A stretch of 64,000 nucleotides of DNA from Cytobacillus firmus (GTDB lineage: Bacteria; Bacillota; Bacilli; Bacillales; Cytobacillaceae), in contig NZ_CP086235.1 in assembly GCF_023612095.1 (NCBI RefSeq), positions 1,747,501 through 1,811,500 of the forward strand, in the 5' to 3' direction. How positions within the stretch are numbered: the stretch's first letter is position 1; every line of letters starts with the position of its first letter. Under the pieces are notes generated by a model. It made no database searches and was not told the origin of the DNA. It saw nothing but the letters and a program-made list of their open reading frames with translations. The translations under genes and the position numbers were made by a program. Positions 45,491-52,523 of the stretch are shown here, piece by piece.

Positions 45491-46051
45491 ATGAAAAAGA
45501 GGCTGTATTTGGAACTTGAAAACTGTATAGGATGCCGTTCTTGTCTGGCAGCATGTACACAATGCGGGGGGCACGAGGAGCGCAACAGAAACTATGTGTA
45601 TGATGTAAATCCTCTTGTGAACCGGCAGACAATGCCTCTCATGTGCCTTCACTGTGAAAATCCGGCATGTGCTCGAAGCTGTCCTGCCCAGGCTATTCAG
45701 ATTCATGAGACAGGTGCTGTATTATCTGCACTTGTCGAAAAGTGTATCGGCTGCCAGAACTGTACCATTGCCTGCCCATATGGCATTCCGAAATTTGATC
45801 AAGAGCAGAACATAATGTACAAATGCGATCTATGTATTGACCGGACTAAAGATGGCATTCCTCCAATGTGTGCGAGTGTATGTCCATCCAATACTTTGCA
45901 GTGGCTGACTGATGAAGAAATTGACAACAAAAAGAAGCAATTTAATCTTGATAACGGCAAATGGGTAACAAGCATGCCATATCTTGAAGGCGAAACTAAC
46001 GTAAAGGTAAATCTGCCGGGAATCCTGCAGGGGATTACAAAGCTGTTTTAG
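45491..46051 (+). CDS. 4Fe-4S ferredoxin-type electron-transfer subunit
   Basis: A 186-residue NrfC/DmsB-like protein with four [4Fe-4S] cysteine sets: CIGCRSCLAAC (from residue 12), CLHCENPACARSCP, CIGCQNCTIACPYG, and CDLC with MCASVCP. No signal peptide, so it is cytoplasmic like the Mo subunit whose stop precedes it by one base. It should relay electrons between the membrane or Rieske components and the catalytic subunit. Confidence 0.9.
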   Translation: MKKRLYLELENCIGCRSCLAACTQCGGHEERNRNYVYDVNPLVNRQTMPLMCLHCENPACARSCPAQAIQIHETGAVLSALVEKCIGCQNCTIACPYGIPKFDQEQNIMYKCDLCIDRTKDGIPPMCASVCPSNTLQWLTDEEIDNKKKQFNLDNGKWVTSMPYLEGETNVKVNLPGILQGITKLF

Positions 46052-46063
46052 GAGGGATTAGGG

Positions 46064-46588
46064 ATGTCTGATAAGAATAACAAGATTCCCTTTAATGAGG
46101 ATAATTATACGCATAATATCGAACGGAATAATGAAAGAAAACTGGATAGACGGGGATTTATGAAGACCTTGGTTGGTGCTGCCGGCGTATTTGCGGTTTC
46201 CTCCCTTCCCTGGGGGGCGGTAGCTGCCAAAGAATTAATGGGGCTCGGTGAAAAAGAATATCCTCATAAGAAAATAACCGATGTAAGCAAACTGCCAATC
46301 GGCGATGCAGTAGAATTTAAGTTTCCGGGAGATCATGATGACGCGATATTAATCCGTTTATCAGATAACAAATATGTGGCCTACCAGAATGCATGTACAC
46401 ATTTGCGCTGCCCGGTATTTTGGGTGAAGGAGCAGGGTGAAATGATTTGCCCATGCCACCATGGCAAATTCGATGTGGAAACTGGTGCGCCAACTGCGGG
46501 ACCGCCAAGAAGACCGCTTCCGGAAATCCAGGTTAAGGTGGAGAATGGCGCAGTTTATGCGGTGAGGGTGAAGCGTTATGAAGCGTAG
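46064..46588 (+). CDS. Tat-exported Rieske 2Fe-2S protein
   Basis: A 174-residue Rieske protein. A twin-arginine signal LDRRGFMKTLVGAAGVFAV at about residues 27-45 predicts export of the folded protein, probably anchored by that helix. The cluster motifs are CTHLRC (Cys111, His113) and CPCHHG (Cys129, His132), with Cys116 and Cys131 placed to form the stabilising disulfide. Placing a high-potential Rieske domain outside the membrane beside a cytoplasmic Mo enzyme is unusual; haloarchaeal Nar clusters also pair Rieske and cytochrome b with a Mo enzyme. It overlaps the next gene. Confidence 0.9.
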   Translation: MSDKNNKIPFNEDNYTHNIERNNERKLDRRGFMKTLVGAAGVFAVSSLPWGAVAAKELMGLGEKEYPHKKITDVSKLPIGDAVEFKFPGDHDDAILIRLSDNKYVAYQNACTHLRCPVFWVKEQGEMICPCHHGKFDVETGAPTAGPPRRPLPEIQVKVENGAVYAVRVKRYEA

Positions 46589-46760
46589 ATACCTTGGAGT
46601 CATTATTTTAGCAGCGATATTAATGATGAATATTGTCTTTACTCAATATATGGTCCACCAATATTATTACGAAAACTATGAAAATGTACTGATTTTTGGC
46701 GGGCTGAATATTGTTCTTTTTCCCTGGCTGTATTCGCTTATAAAAAGACGATTAACATGA
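46578..46760 (+). CDS. small two-helix membrane protein (60 aa)
   Basis: MKRRY followed by a helix (LGVIILAAILMMNIVFTQYMV), a Tyr-rich turn (HQYYYENYENVL), a second helix (IFGGLNIVLFPWLYSLI) and KRRLT. It starts inside the Rieske gene and ends 13 bases before the next start, so it is firmly in the operon. Not recognised; probably an assembly or anchoring subunit of the membrane complex. Confidence 0.75.
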   Translation: MKRRYLGVIILAAILMMNIVFTQYMVHQYYYENYENVLIFGGLNIVLFPWLYSLIKRRLT

Positions 46761-46773
46761 GGGCGTGATTCAT

Positions 46774-47085
46774 ATGAACAGTGAAACGTATCTTGACTTT
46801 TGTTTTGTAAGAGAAAGATCCGGAGATTTTGCTCCGGAAGTTGATCAGCTCCTTTCAGAACTTTTTAAGGGAGTCCGTCTAAACTGGTACTTGGATGAAA
46901 AGTCACATGATGGCATGGACATTGTAGTAGCAGAGGTAAAAGGCATGAGCAAATGGCAATCGGAAGAGGAAACCATTGAATATATAGAAGAAAATGCAGG
47001 AGAATCCTTCTGGAAATATCTTCAGGGGTACCAGATGTATGTTTATCCTGCCAAAAGAGGGTGCGGAAGCTGTGGAACTCATTAA
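46774..47085 (+). CDS. unrecognised small acidic protein (103 aa)
   Basis: An acidic soluble protein beginning MNSETYLDFCFVRERSGDF, with a Trp/Tyr-rich middle (LNWYLDEKSHDGMDIVV) and ending YPAKRGCGSCGTH. The terminal CxxC-x-x-His could bind a metal or Fe-S cluster. ATG at 46774 is preferred over a GTG nine bases upstream because of spacing to GAGGG. Its end overlaps the next gene by 14 bases. Operon position suggests a maturation or accessory protein of the Mo enzyme, as NarJ/NapD are, but no homology is visible to me. Confidence 0.7.
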   Translation: MNSETYLDFCFVRERSGDFAPEVDQLLSELFKGVRLNWYLDEKSHDGMDIVVAEVKGMSKWQSEEETIEYIEENAGESFWKYLQGYQMYVYPAKRGCGSCGTH

Positions 47086-47347
47086 AAAAGAGGATCTGGA
47101 CGGATTTGTCCTGGAGAAGGTTCAGGTGGCAATATTAGATGAAGATGGAAGTGACCAAGCACCATTTGTTCCTAAGATAATTGAAAAAACCGGCCTTTGT
47201 CCCGATGGAACACACTTGCGGATTTATTTTGATAAAATGAACTTTTTTGCGGTCCCGCTGACCTCCTCTGTAGAAGCATCTGAGACCCAGTGGGCTGCAA
47301 TCGATCAGGAAGCCGGATTAAAATATGTAATTAAGAAGAGAGCGTGA
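47072..47347 (+). CDS. unrecognised small protein (91 aa)
   Basis: I start this at GTG 47072, giving MELIKKEDLDGFVLEKVQVAILDED. The centre has APFVPKIIEKTGLCPDGTHLRIYFD and the end FFAVPLTSSV and KYVIKKRA; one cysteine. The start overlaps the preceding gene by 14 bases and the end overlaps the NarK-PAS gene by four (GTGA), so it is translationally linked to both. Function unknown; likely an accessory factor of the Mo-reductase cluster. Confidence 0.65.
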   Translation: MELIKKEDLDGFVLEKVQVAILDEDGSDQAPFVPKIIEKTGLCPDGTHLRIYFDKMNFFAVPLTSSVEASETQWAAIDQEAGLKYVIKKRA

Positions 47348-48858
47348 ACAAAGTGATTAGAAAAATACAGCTTCCATTGCAGACGTTAAACTTAGTGGCC
47401 GGGTTTATGGTTTGGGTGCTGATATCCTCCCTTATGCCGTTTATAAAGGAAGATATCAATATTCCATCCGATAAGCTTGCTCTTGTAACAGCTGTTCCAG
47501 TCATCCTCGGATCGCTGCTCCGCATACCTCTTGGATATTATGCTAATCAGTTTGGCGCAAGAAAAATCTTTATGCTGAGCTTTATTCTTCTATTATTTCC
47601 AGTCTATTATATCAGCATAGCAGATTCGATTACTGATTTGCTTATCGGGGGATTATTCCTCGGCCTTGGAGGAGCGGTATTCTCTGTTGGGGTTACATCT
47701 CTTCCGAAGTATTACCCAAAGGAACGTCATGGGTTTGTCAATGGCATCTACGGGGCAGGGAATCTTGGAACAGCCATCACTGCCTTTGCAGCACCAGTTA
47801 TTGCAACAAAATTTGGATGGTCCCTAACTGTACAGATATACCTTGTTCTGCTGGTGATTTTTATTGCGGCTAACTTCTTACTGGGAGATAAAAAAGAAGT
47901 TAAGGTACAGACTCCGCTTCTTGAGCAAATAAAAGGAGTCTATAAAAATGAAAAACTTTGGCTTTTGAGCTTATTCTATTTTATTACCTTTGGATCATTT
48001 GTGGCGTTTACTATTTATTTGCCAAACTTCCTTGTAGCTCACTTTGAACTTGATAAAGTTGATGCAGGATTAAGAACAGCAGGTTTCATTGTTCTAGCAA
48101 CAGCCATGAGACCAATAGGCGGCTGGCTGGCTGACCGTTTTCACTCTTTAATTTTGCTGATGTTTGTTTTTGGCGTCTATACCATTTCTGCGGTGATACT
48201 ATCACTATCTCCTTCAATCACATGGTATACATTCGGATGCTTAAGCATTGCTCTATCAGCGGGAATTGGTAACGGGGTCATATTTAAGCTTGTGCCAATG
48301 TACTTCCAGAAGCAGGCCGGTATCGTAAATGGAATTGTGTCTGCGATGGGCGGTCTGGGCGGATTTTTCCCTCCGCTGCTTTTGACTCTCCTATTTAACA
48401 TTACAGGGCATTATGCAATTGGTTTTATGGCATTGTCTCAGGTCGCGCTTGCCAGCCTGATTCTGGTTGTTTGGATGTATTACCAGGGAAGGATGGAAAT
48501 TGCGAGCCAGGTTATTGATCATACAATCGAAGGTATTCTGATTACGGATAAGAACGGAAAAATAATCTCTGTAAACCCTGCCTTCACAGAAATCACCGGA
48601 TATACGGAAGAGGAAGTAGTCGGCAAAAATCCGAGTGTACTTAAATCAGGAAGACAGTCTAAGGGCTTTTACCAGGACTTGTGGACTTCACTCGAAAAAA
48701 ATGGATTCTGGCAAGGTGAAATATGGAACTCCCGAAAGGATGGGGAAGAATATCTCCAGTGGCTAACCATCAGTGCAATAAAAAATGATGCCGGTGATGT
48801 AGTCCAATATGCAGGCATGTTCAGTGATATCTCCAGCCATCGGGTGAAAAAAGCATAA
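47344..48858 (+). CDS. NarK-type nitrate/nitrite transporter fused to a PAS domain
   Basis: A 504-residue fusion. Residues 1-380 form a 12-helix MFS transporter of the NarK/NasA type, with nitrate signature GAGNLGTAITAFAAP (137-151), a second AMGGLGGFFPP (334-344) and Arg60/Arg256 at the expected binding-site helices. Residues 384-498 are a complete PAS domain: DHTIEGILITDKNGKIISVN, FTEITGYTEEEVVGKNPS, and a C-terminal strand VVQYAGMFSDIS. PAS domains are not normal parts of NarK. A sensor-less histidine kinase follows 33 bases later, suggesting that transport is coupled to signalling. Confidence 0.92.
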   Translation: MNKVIRKIQLPLQTLNLVAGFMVWVLISSLMPFIKEDINIPSDKLALVTAVPVILGSLLRIPLGYYANQFGARKIFMLSFILLLFPVYYISIADSITDLLIGGLFLGLGGAVFSVGVTSLPKYYPKERHGFVNGIYGAGNLGTAITAFAAPVIATKFGWSLTVQIYLVLLVIFIAANFLLGDKKEVKVQTPLLEQIKGVYKNEKLWLLSLFYFITFGSFVAFTIYLPNFLVAHFELDKVDAGLRTAGFIVLATAMRPIGGWLADRFHSLILLMFVFGVYTISAVILSLSPSITWYTFGCLSIALSAGIGNGVIFKLVPMYFQKQAGIVNGIVSAMGGLGGFFPPLLLTLLFNITGHYAIGFMALSQVALASLILVVWMYYQGRMEIASQVIDHTIEGILITDKNGKIISVNPAFTEITGYTEEEVVGKNPSVLKSGRQSKGFYQDLWTSLEKNGFWQGEIWNSRKDGEEYLQWLTISAIKNDAGDVVQYAGMFSDISSHRVKKA

Positions 48859-48890
48859 ATAAAGCAAATAATTAAAGGAGGAGGGATGAA

Positions 48891-49541
48891 ATGGAAACCC
48901 AGCCAGCAAAGAAAAATATCAGTTCATATATTATTCAATCTCAGGAAGATGAAATTAAGCGCATTGCCCTTGAGCTTCACGAAGGGGTAGGGCAGACGCT
49001 TTACAGTTTGTTTACAGGCATGCAGTTCATTCAGACAGCTGTCGATCAGCCTGAGATGAAAGACTATATTCGGGATATGGCACAAATGATGGAAAAAACA
49101 ATTCAGGAAATCAGGCTTCTGGCTGTGGAATTGCATCCCCCTGCTTTAGGAACCCTCGGTCTCTTGCCGGCTCTGAAAAGTTATCTGAAATTATACACTT
49201 CCACGTATGGTATCATCGTTGACCTTGAAAATGAGGGAAAGGAAGTGCAAATCAGGGAACGGGAAAGGATTACACTGTTCCGTGTTTGCCAGGAAGCCCT
49301 GGCTAACATAGCGAGGTATGCTGATACAATGAGTGCAGGCATTAGTCTTCGTTGGGAGCCGGGACAGCTTTCTATTATGATAAAAGACAAGGGGAAGGGC
49401 TTTGATGTAGATGCTGCGATGAAAAGTTCAGCCGGCATTGCTGCCATGATGGAGAGAATGCTGTTAATTAACGGCAAATGCGTCATCAGCTCAAAAATCG
49501 GTGAAGGGACTTCAATAGATATCACCCTTCCGTTATACTAA
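48891..49541 (+). CDS. sensor-less histidine kinase, HisKA_3 type (NreB/NarX transmitter)
   Basis: A 216-residue kinase made only of a transmitter. The dimerisation/phospho-acceptor helix is EIKRIALELHEGVGQTLYS (His near residue 32), followed by LHPPALGTLGLLPALKSYL and a HATPase_c domain with N-box CQEALANIARYA and the glycine box KDKGKGFDV. It lacks any N-terminal sensor, membrane segment or Fe-S cysteines. AAAGGAGGAGGG precedes the ATG. The natural partner is the PAS domain at the end of the transporter just upstream; the target is the regulator encoded next. Confidence 0.9.
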   Translation: METQPAKKNISSYIIQSQEDEIKRIALELHEGVGQTLYSLFTGMQFIQTAVDQPEMKDYIRDMAQMMEKTIQEIRLLAVELHPPALGTLGLLPALKSYLKLYTSTYGIIVDLENEGKEVQIRERERITLFRVCQEALANIARYADTMSAGISLRWEPGQLSIMIKDKGKGFDVDAAMKSSAGIAAMMERMLLINGKCVISSKIGEGTSIDITLPLY

Positions 49542-49553
49542 GATTATACACTT

Positions 49554-49606
49554 AACAAGGGATCTGCATTTTGCGGCTCCCTTGTTGCCTATTTCAGATT
49601 TTTTTT
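49554..49606 (+). terminator. possible attenuating terminator between kinase and regulator
   Basis: AACAAGGGA (49554-49562) pairs with TCCCTTGTT (49578-49586), but the T8 run lies 12 bases further on. It may reduce rather than stop read-through into the regulator gene. Confidence 0.4.
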
Positions 49607-49633
49607 ACGGACAAATGCTAAGGGGGAGCGGGC

Positions 49634-50287
49634 TTGATCAATATTTTACTTTGCGATGACCACGCGGTGGTCAGGATGGGTTTGAAAATGCTTTTAAATA
49701 ACCATGATGACATGCAGGTGGTTGGTGAAGCTTCTGAAGGCAATGAGGGGATTCAGCAGGCACTGGAATTAAAACCGGATGTGGTTGTCATGGATTTAAG
49801 CATGCCCCACGGGAAAGATGGCATGTCGGCAACCTCAGAATTAAAAAAACTAATGCCTGAAATAGCGATCCTCATTTTAACCATGCATGATGATGAGGAA
49901 TACTTATTCAGGGCGATTCAAGCTGGCGCTTCCGGGTGTATTTTAAAGAGTGCACCCCATGATGAACTGCTCGCAGCAATCCGGTCTGTTGCAAGCGGGA
50001 ATGCGTATTTGCATCCTTCTGCAACCAAAAGGCTGATGGAAGAATATATCGGAAGTGTGAAGCAGGGGAACACCGATACATTCAATCTTCTTTCCGACAG
50101 GGAGAAAGAAGTTCTTACATTAATAGCCAAAGGGTTTTCCAATAAGGACATTGCTGAACAGCTTGTGATTAGTGTCAAGACAGTTGAAACACATAAAGGT
50201 AATTTAATGGAAAAGCTTCAGATGAAAACCAGGCCGGAGCTCGTTTCTTACGCCTTAAAGAAAGGGCTGCTTGGCTATGGAATATAA
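49634..50287 (+). CDS. NarL/NreC-type response regulator
   Basis: A 217-residue regulator. The receiver (1-120) has CDDHAVVR, the phospho-acceptor Asp54 in VVMDLSMP and Lys in CILKSAP; the LuxR-type HTH (about 148-210) has LSDREKEVLTLIAKGFSNKDIAEQL. TTG start behind AAGGGGGAG. It is the only regulator in the locus and can receive phosphate from either kinase; nearby palindromes at 42149-42182 are candidate sites. Related to NreC, the nitrate/oxygen regulator of staphylococci. Confidence 0.93.
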   Translation: MINILLCDDHAVVRMGLKMLLNNHDDMQVVGEASEGNEGIQQALELKPDVVVMDLSMPHGKDGMSATSELKKLMPEIAILILTMHDDEEYLFRAIQAGASGCILKSAPHDELLAAIRSVASGNAYLHPSATKRLMEEYIGSVKQGNTDTFNLLSDREKEVLTLIAKGFSNKDIAEQLVISVKTVETHKGNLMEKLQMKTRPELVSYALKKGLLGYGI

Positions 50288-50729
50288 GGGGTGCAGTCCT
50301 GGCGGAAGCGTCCGGATTGATCAGGCTTGTGAGAAGGTTCTGGCTGAGCTTGAATGTGATTTTGTTGGATTGGCACTGCAGAATACGGATGGCCCGGATG
50401 TAAAATGGCATTATGCCGCAGGAAACAGCAACGAGAAATATAAGCGGATAACAGTTAGGTACGGCAAAGGCATTGCAGGGAAAGTGATTTCAACCGGAAG
50501 GCCGATGTATGTGGACAACTTTCCCGATAATATTGCCGGAAAAGCATTAGAATACCCAATTATGCTTGCTGAAGGACTGAAGCATGCTTATGCTGTTCCT
50601 ATTCATTTTAAAGGGATCCCAAAGGGGGTCCTCCTGATCGGGAACCGTTCGGGGCAGCCTGTAAGTGAGAGCAGGCAAAGTGCTGCAAAGGAAGCTGCCA
50701 GGACACTTGAAAAAAAGCTGAATGGTTAA
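50277..50729 (+). CDS. GAF domain protein, NreA-like nitrate sensor
   Basis: A 150-residue single GAF domain: VLAELECDFVGLAL, RYGKGIAGKVISTGRPMYVDNFP, HAYAVPIHFKGIPKGVLLIGNR. In Staphylococcus, NreA is a nitrate-binding GAF protein that modulates the NreB kinase, and the layout here (regulator, GAF, kinase) matches. ATG 50277 is chosen, with AAAGGG ten bases upstream; it overlaps the regulator by 11 bases. Nitrate binding is inferred from context and length. Confidence 0.8.
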   Translation: MEYKGCSPGGSVRIDQACEKVLAELECDFVGLALQNTDGPDVKWHYAAGNSNEKYKRITVRYGKGIAGKVISTGRPMYVDNFPDNIAGKALEYPIMLAEGLKHAYAVPIHFKGIPKGVLLIGNRSGQPVSESRQSAAKEAARTLEKKLNG

Positions 50730-50754
50730 AATAAGCAACTGGAGGAACGTAAAA

Positions 50755-52482
50755 ATGGACAGGGATAATCAGCTGGCGAAAGAGAGAGAGATTGCTCCTG
50801 ATTCCAGTGATGCAACGATTCTTGTAAATAAATTTGGGAGCATCTCTTATGCGAACGAGCAGGCACAATTGCAATTTGGATATAGCGAACAGGAGCTGCA
50901 GGGGAAGAGCCTGGAAGAATTGCTTCCTGAAATCACTCTGCTAGAAACAGAAGAGGGCAAAGTGGTTCACCAGTATGGACAGCACCGTAACGGCGGAGTA
51001 TTTTCAATTTTTTATAGAATTAATTCTTTCAAGCTTGCAGAAGAAAGCTATTATCTAATCGTCTTTCACACAGTCAAAGACCGTTCCCGCTTAAAAAAGC
51101 AGCAGTCATATCCGTTAAAGGAATTGGTTGACCTGCAGTTTGCCCTGGATGAATCAACCATTGTCGCCTTTACAGACAGAAAAGGGAAAATCACCTATGT
51201 GAATGAAAAGTTCTGTGAGGTATCGAAATTTTCTGCAGAAGAGCTGATTGGCAAGGACCATAGAATTATCAACTCTTCATATCATTCCAAGGAATTTATG
51301 GAACATCTATGGAGCACTATTTCGAGCGGGGAAGTCTGGCGCGGGGAAATAAAAAACAAAGCTAAAGATGGAAATTATTATTGGGTAGATACTACGATCG
51401 TTCCTTTTATTGATGAAAAAGGAAATCCGTATAAATACCTGGCAATCCGGAAGGAAATAACAGAATATAAGCGGGTTGTCGAGGAACTGAAAAATTCCGT
51501 AAACGAGCTGATTGATTTAAAGTTTGCCCTGGATTCTTCATCCATTGTGGCCATTACAGATCAGAAAGGCACGATTACGTATGTGAATAAACAATTCTGC
51601 AGCATCTCAGGATTTTCACGGGAAGAATTGCTGGGACAGGATCATAGAATTATAAATTCAGGGTACCATTCCAAAGATTTTTTCAGAGATTTATGGAGGA
51701 CGATTTCTTCCGGGAAGGTATGGAAAGGCGAGATCAAGAACAGAGCTAAGGATGGAACTTATTATTGGGTGGATACCACGATCGTCCCATTCCTAAATGA
51801 TGAAGGGAAACCCTATCAGCATCTTGCTATTCGACATGAAGTCACGCAAAGAAAAACTGCAGAAGAAGAGCTGCAAAATATGATGACAAGAATTATCGAT
51901 GTTCAAGAGGAGGAACGGAAAAGGCTGTCCCGGGAACTTCACGACGGTATAGGACAGAATTTGTACAGCCATCTGATTACCATAAATAGGCTTCAGGCTG
52001 AAATAAGCCATCCGCTGCTGGATCAAATGCAGGATGAGGCAACTGAAATCATTGAAGAACTAAGGGATCTTTCATGGGAGCTTCGTCCCTCAGTGCTTGA
52101 TGATCTGGGGCTGATTCCAGCGATCCGATCCTACCTGGTCCGTTTTTCAGAACATCATAATATCAATGTCCATTTTGATTGTTACCTGGCTTCCCGCCTT
52201 AGTTCAAATAAAGAAATCACCATCTATAGAATCATTCAGGAAGCGCTGACGAATATAAGGAAATATGCTGAAACAGATGAAGCTTCAGTCACAATCAGGC
52301 AAATGGAAGAAGAAATCCGTATTGTCATTGAAGATAAAGGTAAAGGGTTCAATGTTAATGGAGTATCAAGAGGAGTCGGCCTTTTCAGCATGGAAGAGCG
52401 GGCTAAAGCTGCAGGCGGTTCCATTGATGTTTATTCAGAAGAAAACAAAGGGACGAAAATTATACTTGAAATTCCGCTATAA
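50755..52482 (+). CDS. triple-PAS soluble histidine kinase, NreB-like
   Basis: A 575-residue cytoplasmic kinase. PAS1 (about 12-110) is divergent. PAS2 (about 125-240) and PAS3 (about 250-365) are near-duplicates, sharing ITYVN-K-FC, the IGKDHRIINS/LGQDHRIINS block and YYWVDTTIVPF. The HisKA_3 helix RKRLSRELHDGIGQNLYS carries the phospho-His, and HATPase_c has QEALTNIRKYA and EDKGKGFNV. PAS2/3 resemble Aer/NifL-type flavin or redox PAS domains. GGAGGAACG precedes the ATG. It is the second kinase for the single regulator. Confidence 0.9.
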   Translation: MDRDNQLAKEREIAPDSSDATILVNKFGSISYANEQAQLQFGYSEQELQGKSLEELLPEITLLETEEGKVVHQYGQHRNGGVFSIFYRINSFKLAEESYYLIVFHTVKDRSRLKKQQSYPLKELVDLQFALDESTIVAFTDRKGKITYVNEKFCEVSKFSAEELIGKDHRIINSSYHSKEFMEHLWSTISSGEVWRGEIKNKAKDGNYYWVDTTIVPFIDEKGNPYKYLAIRKEITEYKRVVEELKNSVNELIDLKFALDSSSIVAITDQKGTITYVNKQFCSISGFSREELLGQDHRIINSGYHSKDFFRDLWRTISSGKVWKGEIKNRAKDGTYYWVDTTIVPFLNDEGKPYQHLAIRHEVTQRKTAEEELQNMMTRIIDVQEEERKRLSRELHDGIGQNLYSHLITINRLQAEISHPLLDQMQDEATEIIEELRDLSWELRPSVLDDLGLIPAIRSYLVRFSEHHNINVHFDCYLASRLSSNKEITIYRIIQEALTNIRKYAETDEASVTIRQMEEEIRIVIEDKGKGFNVNGVSRGVGLFSMEERAKAAGGSIDVYSEENKGTKIILEIPL

Positions 52483-52513
52483 AAAAAAGCTGCCGAGTTT
52501 TGGCAGCTTTTCT
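52483..52513. terminator. bidirectional terminator after the sensor cluster
   Basis: AAAAGCTGCC, short loop, GGCAGCTTTTC with an A8 run on the left; it closes the sensor cluster and the converging chrA gene. Confidence 0.88.
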
Positions 52514-52523
52514 TCATTCGTTT

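Noticed and set aside
46994-47071. Longer start for the 91-residue protein of the Mo cluster
   Set aside because: The upstream part only shadows the 103-residue gene; the GTG at 47072 gives a normal short operon overlap.
46774-47347. 103-aa and 91-aa genes as one frameshifted gene
   Set aside because: Each has its own start and stop with a 14-base overlap typical of coupled genes, and no homopolymer lies at the junction.
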